Source of the DNA: Aureobasidium sp. EXF-3400 | Lineage: Eukaryota > Ascomycota > Dothideomycetes > Dothideales > Saccotheciaceae | Direction of reading: 5' to 3' | Assembly: GCA_024195585.1 (NCBI GenBank) | Contig: SWBL01000002.1 | Span: 186,001 to 250,000, forward strand | Length of the DNA stretch: 64,000 bases | Shown: piece after piece, positions 30,098 through 40,767 of the stretch | Layout: the number at the start of each line of letters is the position of its first letter | Position numbering within the stretch: the stretch's first letter is position 1 | Translations under genes and position numbers: made by a program | The notes under the pieces: generated by a model | What the model saw: only the letters and a program-made list of their open reading frames with translations | What the model was told of the DNA's origin: nothing | Database searches by the model: none

Positions 30098-31288
30098 CTA
30101 CTCGCCAGCCAAACTTGCGTATTGAACATCCTCAGATCCAGGCGGGGGTGCAACAAGATCGAAGTTGTCTGTGTTGTCAGATGGTCCAGCTGCCGAGGAT
30201 GATGGTCCAGCAGCAATTGCGGGTCTTGTGCCTGAAGCCGCCTTTACAGCTGCATTTGTCTCGCGTCCAGCTTTTGCGTTTGCCATACGAGCCTCTCTAT
30301 CCATGTTGTCCAATGTCTTGGGCTTGCCCCATTGTACCCTGAGGGGCACGCCCTTGACGACAGCCCTTCCTTTACACGCGGCAGCCGCTGCCTCGGCTGT
30401 GTCCCTTGTCATGTAATTGACAAATGCGCAATGTGATCGATGCGAACAGACCAGAGAGCGGAGGGCTCCGAATTGTGAGAAAAAGACGCGGATTTCGTGC
30501 TCGGGAAGGTCATCCTCAACACCAGTGACGAAAAGTGACATGACATGCTTGTCGGCTGGAGGAAGAATATCCTGTGGTTGTGGTGGAAGAGTTGCCGTGT
30601 TTGGGAAAGGACGTGCCCTCGAAGCACCTTTGACAGGGCGTGATGGGGGTCCGTATCCTGCTGGCCTCGAGTCTTTTGTGCGAATGGGTCCAGGTCCGGC
30701 ACTTCCTGACGAAGGACCTTCAAGCATTTTTTGTCCCGACGCAGCACCCTCCTCTTCCAGTCTTCTCTGTTTCTTGTAGTGAGGCTCACTCTGGGCAAGC
30801 CTACGCAGCAAATCTCTAGCCTTTTCATCTGTCTGCTCATAAGCCTCTACAGCTCCTCTGCCTTCTTCAATTTCTTTCTCGTGATTTTGCGCGTAGTACT
30901 CTCTGTTGATTTCGCTGTTGGGTCCAGGTGTGATCATTTTCAAGGCGGCGTCGCGCACAACGATGGGAAGTCCGAAACTCAAATCAAGCATGCAGCACTG
31001 ACAGCAGTTCTTCAGTCTAGCGCATGTCAAGCAGAGGTTTGTGCGCTTCTGGCGGGCTGTACGATCCGTCTTCCAGCGGAATACTGTGAATGGTCGTGTG
31101 CAGATTTTGCTAGACATCGTTAGTAAGATGCTCGATAGCAGTGTACAGGAACAGGGTACTCACCATTCAGCACCGTAGTCTTCTTTCAAGACCTGGACGT
31201 AAGGGTTGTCACCAAGGCACTTTTCACAGGCCGAGGGCATGTCGGTCGACTCCCATCCTGAGCGGTTCAGATCCTGCTTGGGAGGCAT
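30098..31288 (-). CDS. SLT11: Pre-mRNA splicing factor SLT11/ECM2 (RBM22-like)
   Basis: 378 residues from exons 31164-31288 and 30098-31109. Slt11 is a spliceosome component that contacts U6/U2 RNA around activation. The N-terminus has several CxxC zinc elements: CEKC, CKIC in KICTRPFTVFRW, CLTCARLKNCCQCC. An RRM lies at about residues 230-305 (SLFVTGVEDDLPEHEIRVFF, then CAFVNYMTR and VPLRVQWGKPK). The tail is Gly/Pro/Ala-rich. The tryptophan/cysteine-rich first exon ends in EDYGAEW and joins in phase to CKICT. Start ATG at 31288. Divergent from ERG6. Confidence 0.92.
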
Positions 31289-31878
31289 GGTGGTCGGTGG
31301 TCTGAGGGGATGAAAACGGTATGATCTGGATCGCGGAGGTCGCTAAACGTGGTCGACGGGTTGTTGGTATGATGCGACCAATGTGGAGCTTGCAGTCGAG
31401 AAAAGATGATGGTTGCTGTATAAGCAGAAGCTGAGGCTCGAATGCCAGTCGCAGGCGCTACGAAAGTGACGATGATAATCTAGCCGAAGTTCAACCTAGC
31501 GGCACCTCCGTCCTTCTCCGCAGATGATGGGCCGGAAACCACGGATTCCGTATGCATGTGAGAGCCGCGGTGGGAAATTTGGATGAGGACTCTGAGATGC
31601 GCTAAGGGCAAGCCAATTGGAAACAATGAAATTGCGCGCCCCCAGAGGCAGGAGCCCCCCCGCCGTGTCTCGTCTCGTACGATGTTGATGGAAAGAGCCA
31701 CCCCTTTATAATTATTTTAGTGCTGCTGCCATTTCTTTGCCTCAATCCCGCTTGCAGTTCGCTTTCCCTCCCCTTCTCCATCAACTCTTCTCTTCGCGCT
31801 CAACCGCATCTTCGATTATACCCTTTTGTAGTGTCTTTCTCTTCTTCTACGCCTTCTCCTTTTTACGACACCGCGACA
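31289..31878. promoter_or_regulatory. Divergent promoter SLT11 / ERG6 with TATA-like element
   Basis: 590 bp. A TATA-like stretch (tttataatta, 31705-31714) lies about 165 bp before the ERG6 ATG and is followed by a long pyrimidine-rich leader. A C-run near 31655 is conspicuous. No gene here. Confidence 0.45.
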
Positions 31879-33131
31879 ATGGCTCCTCACTCGCTTGAAC
31901 AAGAAGATCACTCGCGCGATGCTGCCTTCAACAAGGTCATGCACGGCTCTTCTGCCCAGAAGAGAGGTGGTTTCGCCGCCATGTTGGGCAAGGGCGCAGA
32001 CGGCCAAAAGGCTGCTGTCGACGAGTACTTCAAGCACTGGGACAACAAGGATGCAAAGGACGAGACTCCTGAGATCAGAGAGGTGCGTTTTCGAGATCTC
32101 TCAACTTTTGCAATTGACTCTTTACTGACCTCCTGAACAGGCCAGAAGAGCTGAATACGCTACCCTGACCCGTCACTACTACAACCTGGCCACCGACCTT
32201 TACGAGTACGGTTGGGGCCAATCTTTCCACTTCTGCCGTTTCGCCTACGGCGAGCCCTTCAAACAAGCTGTTGCCCGTCACGAGCACTACCTCGCTCACG
32301 TCATGAACCTCAAGGACAACATGAAGGTCTTGGATGTTGGTTGTGGTGTTGGTGGCCCCGCCAGAGAGATTGTCAAGTTCTCTGGCGCAAACGTCACTGG
32401 TCTCAACAACAACGACTACCAGATCGAGAGAGCCACTCACTACGCTGCAAAGGAGGGTCTCTCCCACAAGCTCGACTTTGTCAAGGGTGACTTCATGGTA
32501 CGCGCGTCCCGAGATTTTTGTGCCAGCAACTTCAAGACTGACCCAATTCCAGCAAATGGCTTTCCCCGAGAACACCTTCGATGCAGTCTACGCCATTGAG
32601 GCCACCGTCCACGCTCCTTCCCTCGAGGGCATCTACTCCCAAATCTTCCGCGTCCTGAAGCCCGGCGGTGTCTTTGGTGTTTACGAATGGCTCATGACTG
32701 ATGCTTACGACAACGACAACCCCCGCCACCGTGAGATCCGTCTCGGCATCGAGGTTGGTGATGGTATCTCCAACATGGAGAAGATCGAGGTTGCCATTGC
32801 CGCCATGAAGGCCGCCGGATTCGAGCTCGAGATCAACGAGGATCTTGCAGACCGCGAAGACCCCGCTCCCTGGTACTACCCTATTTCTGGCCAGCTCAAG
32901 TACATGAGCAGCATCTGGGACTTCCCCACTCTCGTCCGTATGACCAAGGCCGGTCGCTGGACTGCACACAACTTCGTCGGAGCTCTCGAGAGACTCGGCC
33001 TCGCTCCCAGAGGTACTCAGAAGACTGCCGACTCTTTGGCCATCGCTGCCGACGCTCTCGTCGCTGGTGGCAGAGAGAAGCTCTTCACTCCCATGTACCT
33101 CATGGTTGGCCGCAAGCCCATGAACGCATAG
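31879..33131 (+). CDS. ERG6: Sterol 24-C-methyltransferase ERG6
   Basis: 379 residues from exons 31879-32082, 32141-32497 and 32553-33131. Erg6 transfers a methyl group from SAM to C-24 of zymosterol or lanosterol-type sterols in ergosterol synthesis, at the ER or lipid droplets. SAM motif I is [12 protein letters not shown] (131-142). The family signature [14 protein letters not shown] (sterol binding) is intact, as are [10 protein letters not shown] and [10 protein letters not shown]. The C-terminal sterol-methyltransferase domain includes [14 protein letters not shown]. Length equals that of characterised fungal Erg6. Codon use is strongly C-biased, which suggests high expression. Confidence 0.96.
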
Positions 33132-34916
33132 GCTATGAACATTCTTGTTTCTTTTTTTCCCTTTTTCTTTACAATCTTGTTCTTTTGAATACCACTTACT
33201 ACTAGAGAAGCCCATCATGTTATATTAATCAGCTTGGAAGGGAATTACTTTGCATGGCGACCAGGGACAGCGTATGACAACAGCAAGCACTGTTGCGAAT
33301 ACATTTTGTCTTGATCGATAGAGATCTATAAATGTACAATTATGTTAAACGATCACTTGGATGTTCTTCGTGCATACCATCTAACGCGCCTCTGAGAGCT
33401 GTTATACCTATTGATCAGATGAGCAAGACTCCAAAACTTGCAGCATCTGAGTGTATTCGAGCTAGGAGAGCTCTCGAGAAGCACAAGACCACGAAACGAG
33501 ATACGAATGACAGGGTCATCGAAGGCTTTATCGAGCAATCAACATGGGAAGCAAGCAAAAGACACACACACATATGGAGAAGAGACATTTTGGACAACAA
33601 GAAGGCAGATATAGTGATAGAAAAATGATTATGATTAATGAACTATATAGAAGATATGCGGCCGCAATGTTGAATAACGACAACTACCTCTCCATCTCGA
33701 GGAACAAAACACCTACTTGAATCGAAAGTCAGCAAAGGACCTCCAAAAAATATACATGCTTATTCGTGTGAAACTGATGTATAACGCAGAAACTCAGAAA
33801 GCCGTCTTACTCAAGCCCTTCCCACCGGCACCGAGATCACCCACTCATAACGAGCAAACTCTCCCAGCACACGGAAACCCCATTATACCTTTTTTCCATG
33901 AGTTGCCCCATTACTAGAAAGGTTTGAATTGTAACTCCACAACCCGTCATTCCTGGAATTAAGCACAGGTAGGGTATCAGGGAGGGGGGTTCGGCGGGTA
34001 TAGGTAAACTTCATTGAATGGATTGACTAGTTGTCATCATTGCGTTTGGGGGTTGGGGGATGGGGGAAATGTTGTGAGGAGCAGGCAGAGGTAGGGGTAG
34101 CTTACCCTTTGGTGTAGAAAAGGGAGGGAGTGCTGTAGAAGGCAATCTGTTCTTTATGCATTGTTAGCAATGATCGCGAAGATCGAAGTCGAAGTGATGG
34201 TGAAAAGAGCCAAAGGTGAATTTCGGATCAGACAGGTAAGCTTGGTGTATGAGTATCCGCATAATTTTCTTGGTAGCAGAACTGAATAATAATACAATCA
34301 TCCTGAAAAACACCTTTGGCTGTGGGGAGAGTGAGAGGAAAGTGAGTAGCTTACCATTGCAGAGTTGAAAGAGTTCTTTCCACCACACTTGCGCACGAAT
34401 GTATATGCGACGAGTGGAAAGAACTCTTTTGCGTCTGATAAACACATGCGATGGTGCAGCAGAAAATAGAAACTAGAAAACTTTGCGTTGGTCAGCAATG
34501 GTTCGACTCCGGATATCAAGTGATATGGAAAGAAGTGAGGGAATGTGGTTCAGATGGTAGTGCATGTTAGTTTATGGCTCAGGAAACCCCGAGGGTTGAT
34601 CGCCAACTAGTAGTGTTGGGTTTTCTTCCTAACCAGTTGTTGATGATGAGTGATATGACTTACGCAAAGAAGAAATAGAGAGCAAAGCAAGCCGCCAGCG
34701 GTCTCGCATGTTGTTTGAAAGCGCAGAAGGCAGAAGTGTGATGAAGGGAAAGAGAGAAAGTCGGAACGCGAATTGAAAGGTTGTAGCAGAAAATTCGAAG
34801 CTTGGACCACCCATCGGCGGACGTCACGCTTGTTGCCGAAGTTGGAGCAGAAGGAAGATCAAGAAATCATCATTCAGAGACATTTGCAATTCATACCACT
34901 TGCTACTCAAAATACC
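33132..34916. other. Gene-poor 1.8 kb region
   Basis: No supported coding frame between ERG6 and MTR3. Short frames on both strands look random. The G-rich tracts at 33980-34110 (ggaggggggttcgg, gggggttggggg) could form G-quadruplex DNA or RNA. The span may hold 3' UTR, promoter or a noncoding transcript; sequence alone does not say. Confidence 0.4.
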
Positions 34917-35861
34917 ATGGCCGATCGTCGTCGTACCAATGCGCCTGCAGGCGGCACATCCGCACCCCTCTTCGTCTCAAACACAGAAGTGAAATCTTCA
35001 CAGCGACCAACCCGCCAACGCTCCTCATCCACGCCTCGTAAAATCTTCCTACAGACAGGTCTTGTGCCATCTGCCTCTGGATCAGCCTACCTCGAACTCC
35101 ACCCTTCCACCGATACTGCAAGAACCACTCTGGTAGCTCAAAGCGGCACTCTCAAACTCACTTGCACTGTTCACGGTCCACGACCATTACCTCGCACCGC
35201 CGCATTCAGCCCGAATCTACTTCTCAGCACACATGTCAAGTTTGCGCCATTCGCAAGTCGTCAAAGAAGAGGGTATCTTCGTGATACTGCAGAGAGGGAT
35301 CTTGGGTTGCACCTGGAGACAGCACTGCGAGGTGTGGTGATTGGCGAGCGCTGGCCCAAATCCGCCGCAGAAGTCGTCATCACAGTCTTGGAAAGCGAAG
35401 AGGACGACTGGTGGCGTGACGACGATGCCAGCAAAAAGAACATCGGCGGCGTAGGCTTGATGAACGTACTGGCTGGCTGTGTCACTGCTGCAAGTGCTGC
35501 TCTCGTGGATGCCGGAATCGACTGTGTGGATCTTGTTTCTGGCGGTGTTGCTGCAGTCGCTGGAGAAGGAAAAGGAGAATTGGTGCTGGATCCTTGCCCG
35601 AGCGAACACAATGATTTGCGTGCGGCTGCTGTGGTGGCTCATCTGCAGTCAAGAGATGAACTTACAGAGCTGTGGGTCAAGGGTGATGCTGGTGAAGGTT
35701 TTGAGACTCTGATCGATCGCGCTGTTAATGCGGCAGGTCTGTCGAGAAGTGTGCTCGCTGAAGCTGTCAGAGAGGCTGCAGAAATCAAGACCAGTCCTCA
35801 GGCTGTGGACACTGGCAAGCAAGAGGTGGTCAAGGCTACCGATGTCGACATGACAGGATGA
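34917..35861 (+). CDS. MTR3: RNA exosome subunit MTR3 (RNase PH fold)
   Basis: 314 residues, intronless, start at the ATG at 34917 (MADRRRTNAPAGGTSAP); the open frame upstream lacks an ATG in good context. Mtr3 is one of six catalytically inactive RNase PH-like ring subunits of the nuclear and cytoplasmic RNA exosome. The RNase PH fold is seen in FLQTGLVPSASGSAYLEL, then TLKLTCTVHGPRPLPR, FAPFASRQRRGY and ITVLESEEDDW. It ends with the C-terminal helices of the fold. The phosphorolytic residues of bacterial RNase PH are not obvious, as expected. Rrp46 and Rrp41 are alternatives, but the long N-terminus and HGPRPLPR fit Mtr3 best. Confidence 0.82.
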   Translation: MADRRRTNAPAGGTSAPLFVSNTEVKSSQRPTRQRSSSTPRKIFLQTGLVPSASGSAYLELHPSTDTARTTLVAQSGTLKLTCTVHGPRPLPRTAAFSPNLLLSTHVKFAPFASRQRRGYLRDTAERDLGLHLETALRGVVIGERWPKSAAEVVITVLESEEDDWWRDDDASKKNIGGVGLMNVLAGCVTAASAALVDAGIDCVDLVSGGVAAVAGEGKGELVLDPCPSEHNDLRAAAVVAHLQSRDELTELWVKGDAGEGFETLIDRAVNAAGLSRSVLAEAVREAAEIKTSPQAVDTGKQEVVKATDVDMTG

Positions 35862-36525
35862 GCCGACTCAATCAAGCATGTCCAAACACCATAAGACAAG
35901 CCGAGCCAGAAGACATCGAGGCTTGCATGCATCACATTGCTCAAGAGGAGTGATGTCATGCTTAGGACCACAAGCCCATCGCAGCCAGACCCAGATACGG
36001 TCAACTCAGAAGCCACGAGGAATTGCCGAATGAGACTCACAGGTTTCATCACGCCTTGTGAAGAAAACTCTCAGGATAACATGATGGCCGAGGACAGGGA
36101 TGTACGAAATCGACATTACACAAACAGTCGAGCTTAGCAATGCTCTGCACTTGCACATATCATCAGTCTGGTACCGAGAGACTCAGAGTCGCCACGATGA
36201 TATTGTAGAATAGGACAATAATGTACTATACAAAAGCCTTTAAGCAACTCTTTCAGAGAACAGAAATCACCAAGTACTTCCACAGACCCTACGCGTTCAG
36301 AAATCTTGAACATTGCCAATCTCGTCGTGACTGCACAGGAACTGTAAGTGGGAAGCGGTCACGCTTCGCGATACATCGGAAGTTCTTGAGAGATCTGTAT
36401 TCAACTGAGCACGCATTGGTCATAACTTTCATGTCCTAAATCGCAACTTTTCCTCACAGACACAGCTCTAGACACGAGTATAAAATCTCATCATCCCACT
36501 AATCCAAACTTCTCTTTCCAAACAG
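35862..36525. other. Intergenic, no gene seen
   Basis: About 660 bp downstream of MTR3. No conserved frame; it ends in a pyrimidine-rich acceptor-like stretch just before the zinc-finger relic. Confidence 0.45.
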
Positions 36526-36756
36526 CACCTCAAGCGTCACTACCGCTTCCTCCACACTCACGACAACCCCTTCCAGTGCACCGACTGTGACAAGAAGTTC
36601 AGCACTGTCGCCACACGTCGCTGTGTGTATGATCGACAACCGGGTCGATGTCGAAGTACTTCTCCCCTGAGGCATCCGTTCGTTGACGAGGATGTAGGTA
36701 GAAGGCGGGGACACTGCAGGAGTATATGCATGTTGGGCGGAGAGAGTGGTTTCTAG
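36526..36756 (+). pseudogene. C2H2 zinc-finger relic, Msn2/SEB1-like
   Basis: An acceptor-like sequence (ctctttccaaacag) precedes a frame reading [17 protein letters not shown] then [15 protein letters not shown]. This is the inter-finger segment of Msn2/Msn4/SEB1-type stress regulators: the end of finger one, the linker and the start of finger two. The second finger breaks off after KKFS: the expected SRSDNL...H part is replaced by unrelated sequence, and the frame stops at 36754. No first finger precedes. It is therefore an isolated exon copy or decayed paralogue, unlikely to bind DNA. Confidence 0.6.
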
Positions 36757-37586
36757 AATTTGTGAGACTTTCGATCGCGGAAATATGTTTGGCTTTGACG
36801 AAAGACATCATGGTTCATGGAAAACATGTATGTGCCGAGGAGACATAGGGATGTGTAGTCACTCGGTCAAACCGGGTGATTTATGGTGAGCCGGTTAGTC
36901 TCATTGTTTCCTGATGATAGTGCTACATCTGTAGGTATGTAAAAATGTACAGTGGTTTTGTACGCACTGAGAAAAATCCACTGAGACACGTTGATTGATG
37001 TGGCTTTCTTTGAATACTCATCCAAAATCGAAAAGGCATTGTGCATTTCTGACTTGTTCCGGCCATTGGTGAGGTTATCACTTCTGCTCGGATCGTGAAT
37101 GGACTTCTCAGAAGTTGTGGGCATCCCCGACTTGCGCTGGTCGTTGAGAAAAGTCTGGCAGCCGATGACACAGTTAGACTGTCCTGAGCACCACGAGCGG
37201 ATCGACATCTGTCATCCAGAGCGTCAAGAGTAGGCAGGGTCGGAGACCTTGGGGAGGCTGCGCCTCTCGTAGGAAGCAATGTGCGAGCGAATCTTGCATA
37301 CCAACTCTGCTCTGGCTCAGCAGGGGTATTTGAGGGCGACGCGTTGCCGTTCAGTTGATTGATCTGTAAGGAATGCTCCCAGGGCTGTGCACTCCCCAGC
37401 TTGAGACATTGGAGTCCTGCTTCTTCTGCGTCGTCTTGGGAGTTGGAGATAGCTCTTTGTCTCGTAATAGATCCTCTGGTGCTGCATTGGTATTCAGGGG
37501 AGGTTGTTCGGCTGGTACGATTTCCTGTTTGGCACGCTTAATCTCAGTTTCACGTTGCCACTTGTCTTTGTGTAACTAGCGGGGGA
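36757..37586. other. Possible extra 3' exons of the DUF6594 gene, otherwise intergenic
   Basis: On the minus strand, coding-like stretches follow the DUF6594 stop: DKWQRETEIKRAKQEIVPAE and, in another frame, NASPSNTPAEPEQSWYARFA. A donor-like gtagtc lies just before the stop, so a longer splice form is possible. The domain itself normally ends at this point, so I keep the shorter model. Confidence 0.3.
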
Positions 37587-38922
37587 TCAATCTGAGCGGC
37601 TAGTACCAACAAAGACTACCTGGACAGATGCCAGAGCAACAGAAGCCATGAAGATTTCGATCCGAGTAGCTGACGTAAAGAATGCCAGACATATAGAGAA
37701 TGTCGCACTCCAGAGTCCAATAAAGATCAATCTCCAGATCTGTATAGGAATGTAGTAGAGAGCGATGATACTGGCGGTAGGAAGTAAAGATGCGAACAAA
37801 ATGCTGATGTAGAAAGCCAGTTTCTCGAGAATCTCTCCTCGATACCTAAGATTGTCAGTAAAGAGCTATGGAAAGAGGTGGTGGTGTGAGATTAAGTACA
37901 TATGTCCACCGAATTCAGCATCTTCTTGCAATAGCCGATGTCCGAAAAGTACGTGGAAGCGTTGCACAACTTTGCTTCGTAACAGGTTCGTGAAGGAATC
38001 GGGTGCGACGTGTCCAGATAGACTGACAAGGTCTGTTTGTGTTGCTTTTGCTCGTTCGTGTGCTCGTGCTCGCTGTTGGTCTGTATCGTATTTTGCTTTT
38101 TCATCAACACTTAGACTCCATATGGTGTTTTCGGGATGGTGCAGCCATTCTTGTTCGCTATTGTGTCCGTGGATATCGCTGTCGCAGATGAATTCTCGTA
38201 GGCCTCGAACTTCGCCATGGGTCGGTCGTGGGAGACTGTATAGCTTGTGTTGTTGGATCAAAACCTCGTCTTTTCGAATAGATGTTAGTGATGATGCAAA
38301 AACATAACGTGCAGCAGGCTTCGGGAGAATGTGTCTGAGCAGTGAGTAGCAAAAAAATGTCACTCACTGTATTCCTTCAGCAACCGTCTTTGTTCCTCGT
38401 AGAGTTTCCAACGAGAATGAGCTTTGGAACCCTCTGGTGCTACCCTGCTATCTTTCAGCTACAGCATGACAACCGTATCCGAAGTACGGACCTGCCATTG
38501 TGGATCCCTCGCATCGAGAATTGTAGTTGCCTCAGATCTTGATCTCTCTGGTCATCGATCTCGGTCTCATAGAGCTCCTCTTCTACATCTAGAAGCTCGG
38601 CTTGCAGATAAAGCAGATTTCTTGCATTAAGCTCGGAGAATCGCCGAAAGATAGCAAAACCAGGTCGCTCGCCTATGAACCGTGCTAGTTTGGGATATCC
38701 TTGTAGAGCAGGTCGTTCGCGAACAGAATTTTGACGCAACAAGCCTGGCGATACGAAAGTCGATTCGGTGTTGCATGTATTGTATGATACTGGCGAAAAG
38801 TGGACGGAGGAACTTGCGGCGGAGTTGGTTCTCGAGTCCTTGCCCACAGCTTGGACGTCTGTTGAGATACGCGGTTTGCCAGTGGGCTCGATGACGAGAA
38901 GCTCGTACCTCTCACCGGCCAT
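37587..38922 (-). CDS. DUF6594 membrane protein
   Basis: 379 residues from four exons: 38492-38922, 38368-38447, 37900-38269 and 37587-37845, all in phase. The DUF6594 signature is GYPKLARFIGERPGFAIFRR followed by FSELNARNLLYLQAELLDVE. It continues with SRWKLYEEQRRLLKEY, joined over intron 2 to NEVLIQQHKLYSLPRP. Three hydrophobic spans at the C-terminus (ILFASLLPTASIIALYYI; LIFIGLWSATFSICLAFF; IFMASVALASVQVVFVG) are typical. The function of the family is unknown. The first 65 residues are Ser/Thr-rich and likely disordered. Intron 2 hides a readable but non-family frame, so it is best removed. A longer C-terminus by extra splicing cannot be excluded. Confidence 0.82.
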
Positions 38923-39602
38923 GTTTGATGGCTGAGTATTATTGACTCTTGATTTTTAAAAGGCAACAAGAACAGGAATACAGTGTTCGGAGAGTACGAA
39001 AATAGAGAAGAAGAGAAAGTGTCACACAAGCATCGCGCCTACCTTTAGACACAGCCTATCTGCACACATGTTCGCCCCACCTTGCAATGCTACTGATTGG
39101 ACGTGACATGCATGAGTTGAAGTACTCTCCACAAGGCGAGAGGCTGAACTCGCTAAGAGCATTGCCTCGTCGCCTGAGTGGTGGTTGAGGAAGTACCGGT
39201 GAGGAGGAGGCAGGACTGCATGACGCTTTCCAGATATAGAGTATGGTACAGAAAGTTCAGTATACGGTATCAGAAATACGCAATGTCTGCTGTGCCTCGG
39301 GACCGAAGGCTTGCTTAGTGCTGATTAACACGACCCGCCGCCGCGTCTGCTCGTGGAGCAAAATATATTGCATTCCTTCGAACGAGCTACCATTGCTATC
39401 GAAAATTGTCGTAGTGAGCTCCGCTATGGGCTAGTTCAGCACGATATCGATGGCAGTGCCTGGTGGCTTAGAAAGCGACGTACAGTAGGAATACTTATAA
39501 GGTCTTGTACATCCAGATAGGTCTTCTCCCACACCTCTGCATTCCATTCAATCTCTCGTTCTGTACTCAATCCACGAAAGAACGCTCTCTGCAAATCACA
39601 CG
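38923..39602. other. Intergenic, divergent promoter region
   Basis: About 680 bp between the starts of the DUF6594 gene and the retropepsin-like gene. No gene seen. Confidence 0.5.
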
Positions 39603-40444
39603 ATGGATCCACAACAATTGACACCTGCCCTGTCCATTGACGACTCACCATCACTATCCGACAACGAATCTACCTTCGGCATCCCAGCAGAACAAGTCGA
39701 CATAATCAGAGGCATAGTCGACAAATGGCATAAGAAGCCTTTACAGATCGCCAGCGACATCGTCTCCGCATTGGTACCTACATTCTCACCTCAACACCAC
39801 AAGACAACGACTAACAAATTCTCCAGGAAGGCGGCGACCACACCCACATCCCTCTTATCGTACGCAACGGAGAAGACCAAGAAGTGGTCGTGTGGGCCAA
39901 ATGCGATACAGGAGCATGCGCAAACTTCATCACCATGGCTCTGGTCCGCAAACTCAAACTCGAATACAGCCTCCAGAAGATCGACGAGTATGAAGCTGCA
40001 AAGAATCTCGAAGCCCCTCCTCGCGATCATCTAGGCGTGGGCTTGATCAAATCAGTATGTGGCTTCGAGGGTACAGAAGTCAGTGTGAACTACATCTTGC
40101 CATTGAGTTTCCAGGCGACAAAGTTCAGGACTCAGCATGAGAAGGTTGAGTTCGAAGTTCTTGAGATTGGCGATGGACTCACCAGTCCCGCGTCAAATCA
40201 GAGAACGGATCTGTTCCTGGGAGCGAGTTGGTTGTTTAAGAATGAGGTGTTCATGTTGAGGAAGAGCTACTACGTGGATCCGCCAAAGGACTTGCCTGTA
40301 GTGGAGACGGTGCCTTCACAGGACAGCGAGTTGACACCAATTGGAAGACCTCCGAGTAGTATCTACATTCCGAGAGGTACCCCTTCGATCAGGCTCAGCG
40401 CCAGTCCGGCACCACCGAGGTTACCGAGAGGACGCATGGGATGA
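39603..40444 (+). CDS. Retropepsin-like (DTGA) single-domain protein
   Basis: 262 residues from exons 39603-39773 and 39827-40444. The central part resembles a retroviral-type aspartic protease half-site: a strand (PLIVRNGEDQEVVVWAKC), the triad-like Asp84-Thr-Gly-Ala87, then FITMALVRKLKLEY. Later there is a hydrophobic strand and LFLGASWLFKNE, which fits the second part of the fold. There are no integrase, reverse transcriptase or RNase H segments nearby. The N-terminus is acidic and the C-terminus Pro/Ser/Arg-rich. Such stand-alone domains in fungi are thought to descend from retroelements or to be Ddi1-like; activity and target are unknown. Intron and ATG are convincing, so it is a spliced host gene rather than a mobile element. 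Confidence 0.6.
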
Positions 40445-40767
40445 TACTCGGGGTTTGATACAAAGACGGATTTGTTTCTAGAGGGCTAGGTGTGATGACT
40501 GTTTACATTGGAATTATGACGGATGAATATTGAACAAAGATTAGATGAACACCGTATATAGAACAAACCATGACCTGTTTCTTGGTGTGTCAGAGATAGA
40601 AGTGCGTTGTGGTATGAGAATGTGACAATAAATCAATAACGGCCCAAAACGGAAGGCGCCTGAACGGTCGCGTGCGCCGGCGCGTCGTACTCGAAGACGA
40701 ACCTTGACACTTTCACTCCAAGACCTCACCAGGGCGCATGACAGCAAACACTCGAACATAAACAACC
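40445..40767. other. Short intergenic, RAD18 promoter
   Basis: About 320 bp. It contains a GC-rich palindromic-looking stretch (gcgcgtcgt region near 40680). No gene. Confidence 0.45.

Noticed and set aside
34490..34515. tRNA-like T-arm (ggttcgactcc)
   Set aside because: Flanking bases do not form a T stem, and no anticodon arm or acceptor stem fits around it.
39603..40444. LTR retrotransposon at the retropepsin-like gene
   Set aside because: No reverse transcriptase, integrase or flanking long repeats are visible, and the gene has a normal spliceosomal intron.
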